Of a stretch of 7,047 bases of DNA, positions 4,860 through 7,047 are shown piece after piece. Positions within the stretch are counted from its first letter, which is position 1, and each line of letters begins with the position of its first letter. The notes under the pieces were generated by a model. That model worked only from the letters and a program-made list of their open reading frames with translations, searched no databases and was not told where the DNA came from. The stretch lies in NCBI GenBank assembly GCA_003451715.1, contig DMJN01000160.1:1-7047 (forward strand). The letters run 5' to 3'. The translations under genes were made by a program, and so were the position numbers. Source of the stretch: Gammaproteobacteria bacterium (lineage in GTDB: Bacteria; Pseudomonadota; Gammaproteobacteria; Pseudomonadales; Pseudohongiellaceae).

Positions 4860-5815
4860 ATGAATAGCAAATTTACTGAGCAGGTCAGGGATGACCTTCG
4901 AATGAGAGGCTACAGCTTTGCCACTGAGAAGGCCTATCTGTTGTGGATAAAACGTTTCATCTATTTTACCGGGAAGAAACATCCTGCCACCGTTGAAGCA
5001 TCCCAGATTAAGGCTTATTTGACCTACCTGGCTACCAGACAACACGTTAGTGTGAATACACAAAAAGTTGCGCTAAATGCACTTGTTTATCTGTTTCAGA
5101 AGTTTCTGCATAGGAATGTGGGTAAGTTGGGATTCAAGTTGGCCACTAAACAGCAAACTATCCCGGCGGTCCTATCAGTGGGTGAGGTTGCGGAAATCCT
5201 GAAACAACTGGAAGGGTGCGACAAACGATCATTCAACTTTTATATGGCAGTGGTCTCCGCGTAGGGGAATGTCTGCGACTTAGAGTGATGGATACTAATC
5301 TAAACCGGTTTGCCTTGACGGTGCATAATGGCAAGGGGCACAAAGACCGTGTAACTATTCTGAGCCCTAAGCTGAAGACCGTATTGGAGGAGCGAATCGC
5401 GATGGGGATTGAGGCCCAGAAAAAAGATAATGTGCGAGGAGTCGGCCCTTCCATGAGCCCTTCGACAAGCCGCAAATGCCCGAAAGCTTATAAATCTCCG
5501 GGATGGGCATACATCTTTCCTTCCAGAAATTTGTGTGCTCATCCCTTGAGTGGAGAGCTATGCCGGCATGACTTGCACGTCTCTGTGCTGCGCAAATTCC
5601 TTCAGGTGGCTGTCGAGGCAGCAGGCATTACCGATAAACATGTCACCTGCCATACTTTCAGGCATTCATTTGCCACGCATCTTATGGAGAGCGGGACAGA
5701 CATACGCACAGTGCAGGCACTTCTGGGGCACAATGATGTATCGACTACTCAAATCTATACTCATGTTTTGGGTAGGCACTATGCTGGTACGGTCTCTCCG
5801 CTTGATAGAATCTAA
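4860..5815 (+). pseudogene. intI: Integron integrase (tyrosine recombinase), disrupted by a -1 type frameshift
   Basis: The gene encodes an integron integrase, which recombines attI and attC sites. The first frame (4860-5264) gives the N-terminal SAM-like domain (TEKAYLLWIKRFIYF, VSVNTQKVALNALVYLFQ) and ends at TAG 5262-5264. The second frame (open from about 5216 to 5815) gives the catalytic domain. The break falls near 5226-5234: after codon CGA (5226-5228), family-like sequence resumes as IIQLLYGSGLR in the other frame. Adding one base gives 318 residues, a normal IntI length, with R134, K159, H265, R268, H291 and nucleophile Y300. All six sit exactly 12 below IntI1 (R146, K171, H277, R280, H303, Y312). 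The IntI-specific extra domain is present (KAYKSPGWAYIFPS at about 210-223), but its left part is atypical (SMSPSTSRKCPKA, with Cys where Tyr is usual). No slippery heptamer is seen, so a true lesion is likelier than programmed frameshifting; a sequencing error cannot be excluded. Confidence 0.9.
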
Positions 5816-6990
5816 CCGGAATGTTCTTTTTTGTAGGGAAGCAGTGAAGCGGCTTCTTTTTGATAGTGCTTAATATGAGGCCGTTCTTCCTTTAGAAAAT
5901 TGGTGATCGCTTCAGTAAATGCCTGGTGGGCAATCCAGTGATTCGAGTGGGTAATGATAGGCTCGAAGCCACGCTGTATCTTGTGTTCGCCCTGAGCGCC
6001 GGAATCGAATGACTTTAGCTGGTGTTCGATTGCGTATTCCTGGCCCTGGTAGTAGCAGGTTTCAAAATGTAGAAACTGGTGGTCTCTTCTGCTGCCCCAA
6101 TATCGCCCGAAGAGTGTTTCGTCGTTCTTGAAAAACAGGGCAGCGGCTATGTCACGATTGTCTTGTACTGCGTTTATCATTACGAGTTGTTCTGGCATGG
6201 TCTCGGCGATGGCGAGGAAAAAATCCAGCTCGAGATAGCCCTGCATACCACGCATCAGGTAGGTGCTCTGATATGCCAGGAAGAAGTCAGCCCACTGCTG
6301 CTCCGAAATTTCGGCACCTTCTGTTTTTCGAAATGTAATACCCTGCCCCGATACATGTCTACGCTCTTTTCTAATGGACTTTCGCTTTCTTGAATTTAGT
6401 TTTGTCAGAAAATCATCGAAGGATTCATAAGCCTTGTTGTACCAATGAAACTGAGTGGCAATTCTGGGTTGAATATCGAGCTCGGAGAGCAGTTGATGTT
6501 CTTGCTCACATGGAAAGAGTACATGCCAGGATGATGCGCCGATGAACTCTGCCTTTTCTTTGATCTTGCCGGCAATAAGTTGCAATGCTATCGATTGTGA
6601 AAGGGTGTCTCGGGTGAAAATGCGTTGGCCCGGTGAAGGAGTAAATGGTACTGCCGTGACAAACTTAGGATAGTACTGGAAGCCGTGACTCTCGTAGGCA
6701 TTCGCCCAGGACCAGTCGAATACGTACTCTCCCCAACTATTGGTCTTAAGGTACAGCGGCATAACCGCCAACGGTGTTTTACTTGAGTCATCGGAGTAAA
6801 CTAACACATGATGTGGTTGCCAGCCGGTTTGTCGATTGGTGCAACCCGTATGCTCCAGGGCATGCAAGAACTCGAAGCGGGTAAACGGATTTTTGGTGCT
6901 CGCCAGGTCGTTCCAGGTAGTTGCACCAATTTCGTCGATAGATTCAACAAAGGATAGGCGCAAACTGCTTGGTGTTTCAGGTGAGTTCAT
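5812..6990 (-). CDS. FemAB-like DUF482 family protein (GNAT-fold, putative peptidoglycan-related)
   Basis: A 392-residue protein of the DUF482/FemAB-like family, usually annotated as a GNAT-type N-acyltransferase or a 'peptidoglycan biosynthesis/recognition' protein. The domain fills nearly the whole chain. Recognisable blocks are WNDLA..KNPFTRFEFLHALE (26-46), FDWSWANAYESHGFQYYPK (91-109), FTPSPGQRIF (116-125), SSWHVLFP (153-160), and a basic patch LNSRKRKSIRKERR (198-211). The family signature follows: FETCYYQGQEYAIEHQLKSF (309-328) and GAQGEHKIQRGFEPIITHSN (331-350). No signal peptide or membrane segment is present. The true substrate is not established. The ATG at 6990 is the first start in frame, but no good ribosome binding site precedes it. 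The TAG stop overlaps the intI stop by 4 bp in convergent orientation, and no terminator separates them. The gene appears intact and is probably part of the ordinary chromosome. Confidence 0.92.
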   Translation of the reverse strand: MNSPETPSSLRLSFVESIDEIGATTWNDLASTKNPFTRFEFLHALEHTGCTNRQTGWQPHHVLVYSDDSSKTPLAVMPLYLKTNSWGEYVFDWSWANAYESHGFQYYPKFVTAVPFTPSPGQRIFTRDTLSQSIALQLIAGKIKEKAEFIGASSWHVLFPCEQEHQLLSELDIQPRIATQFHWYNKAYESFDDFLTKLNSRKRKSIRKERRHVSGQGITFRKTEGAEISEQQWADFFLAYQSTYLMRGMQGYLELDFFLAIAETMPEQLVMINAVQDNRDIAAALFFKNDETLFGRYWGSRRDHQFLHFETCYYQGQEYAIEHQLKSFDSGAQGEHKIQRGFEPIITHSNHWIAHQAFTEAITNFLKEERPHIKHYQKEAASLLPYKKEHSG

Positions 6991-7009
6991 TGGTTTCAGG
7001 GTGGTTTAA

Positions 7010-7029
7010 AGAGAGTGCGTGTACTCTCT
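7010..7029. repeat. Perfect 7-bp inverted repeat upstream of the FemAB-like gene
   Basis: AGAGAGT (7010-7016) and ACTCTCT (7023-7029) are exact reverse complements separated by six bases (GCGTGT). The repeat lies 20 bp upstream of the ATG of the FemAB-like gene, within its expected leader or promoter. It lacks a U-tract on either strand, so an operator or a 5' leader hairpin fits better than an intrinsic terminator. No known regulator consensus is recognised. Confidence 0.45.
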
Positions 7030-7047
7030 AAATTGAGTAGCATTGAT

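Larger units (their letters stand above)
2473..5815. mobile_element. Small chromosomal integron: broken intI, attI, three cassettes, two attC sites
   Basis: The integrase gene reads rightwards from 4860. All cassette genes read leftwards from an attI-type junction at 4529/4528, the normal divergent integron layout. Two closely related attC sites (3041-3099 and 4029-4086) separate the cassettes. The near identity of the attC sites, despite unrelated cassette contents, is typical of resident chromosomal integrons rather than class 1 mobile integrons. No transposase, resolvase or sul/qac conserved segment is seen. The distal limit near 2473 is set by the end of the last cassette gene because no attC is recognisable there; the other limit is the intI stop codon. 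Confidence 0.85.

Noticed and set aside
4530..4860. LexA box controlling intI
   Set aside because: I searched for CTG-N10-CAG and relaxed forms near the start. TCTGTACTAAGC (4811-4822) begins correctly but lacks the matching CAG half, so no SOS control is claimed.
4824..5063. 79-codon - strand frame across the intI start, in the position where a cassette promoter or leader peptide could lie
   Set aside because: It overlaps well-conserved integrase coding sequence and its translation has no recognisable features. It is most likely fortuitous.
5216..5264. Programmed -1 ribosomal frameshift producing full-length IntI
   Set aside because: No X-XXY-YYZ slippery heptamer, Shine-Dalgarno-like stimulator or obvious downstream pseudoknot was seen near 5226-5264, and frameshifting is not a known trait of integron integrases. 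A deletion or sequencing error is simpler.
5233..5542. Open frames on the - strand inside the integrase gene
   Set aside because: Two overlapping 80-codon frames lie opposite the conserved catalytic domain, have no family resemblance, and are shadows of the real coding strand.
1..7047. CRISPR array, tRNA or rRNA genes, transposase
   Set aside because: No regularly spaced repeats other than the attC sites, no cloverleaf-like sequence, and no transposase-like frame or terminal repeats were seen.

Overview
The window looks like part of a gammaproteobacterial chromosome, possibly from a marine or aquatic lineage. That guess rests on protein-family resemblance only (DUF938 methyltransferase, FemAB-like DUF482 protein, membrane diguanylate cyclase, chromosomal-type IntI); no rRNA or species marker is present. 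The most interesting feature is a small chromosomal integron with a frameshifted integrase, lying between ordinary core-type genes.

Left flank (1-2360): a DUF4265 protein and a DUF938 SAM-dependent methyltransferase lie on the + strand. They are followed by a convergent six-TM diguanylate cyclase with an intact GGEEF active site and an RxxD inhibitory site.

Integron (about 2473-5815): intI reads rightwards from 4860 and the cassette genes read leftwards from the attI point at 4529/4528, the normal divergent layout. Cassette 1 (4035-4528) carries a GNAT acetyltransferase. Cassette 2 (3047-4034) carries two small membrane-protein genes of unknown function, the second with a PH-like C-terminal domain. 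Cassette 3 begins at 3046 and carries a DUF1858 protein, but no attC can be recognised at its distal end. Two short attC sites (58 and 59 bp), nearly identical to each other, separate the cassettes. The terminal stop codon of each of the two upstream cassettes lies inside the R'' box of its attC.

The integrase keeps all six catalytic residues of integron integrases, but its reading frame is broken near 5226-5234. Restoring a single base gives a 318-residue protein whose catalytic residues are all offset from IntI1 by the same 12 positions. Part of the IntI-specific extra domain is also degenerate. The simplest reading is an integron whose cassettes can still be expressed but which can no longer recombine with its own integrase.

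Right flank (5812-7047): a FemAB-like/DUF482 gene on the - strand, whose stop codon overlaps that of intI by 4 bp. It is preceded by a perfect 7-bp-stem inverted repeat.

The flanking genes have no obvious functional link to the cassettes. Within the integron, cassette expression would depend on a leftward promoter between 4530 and 4860 or inside intI; I found only weak candidates.
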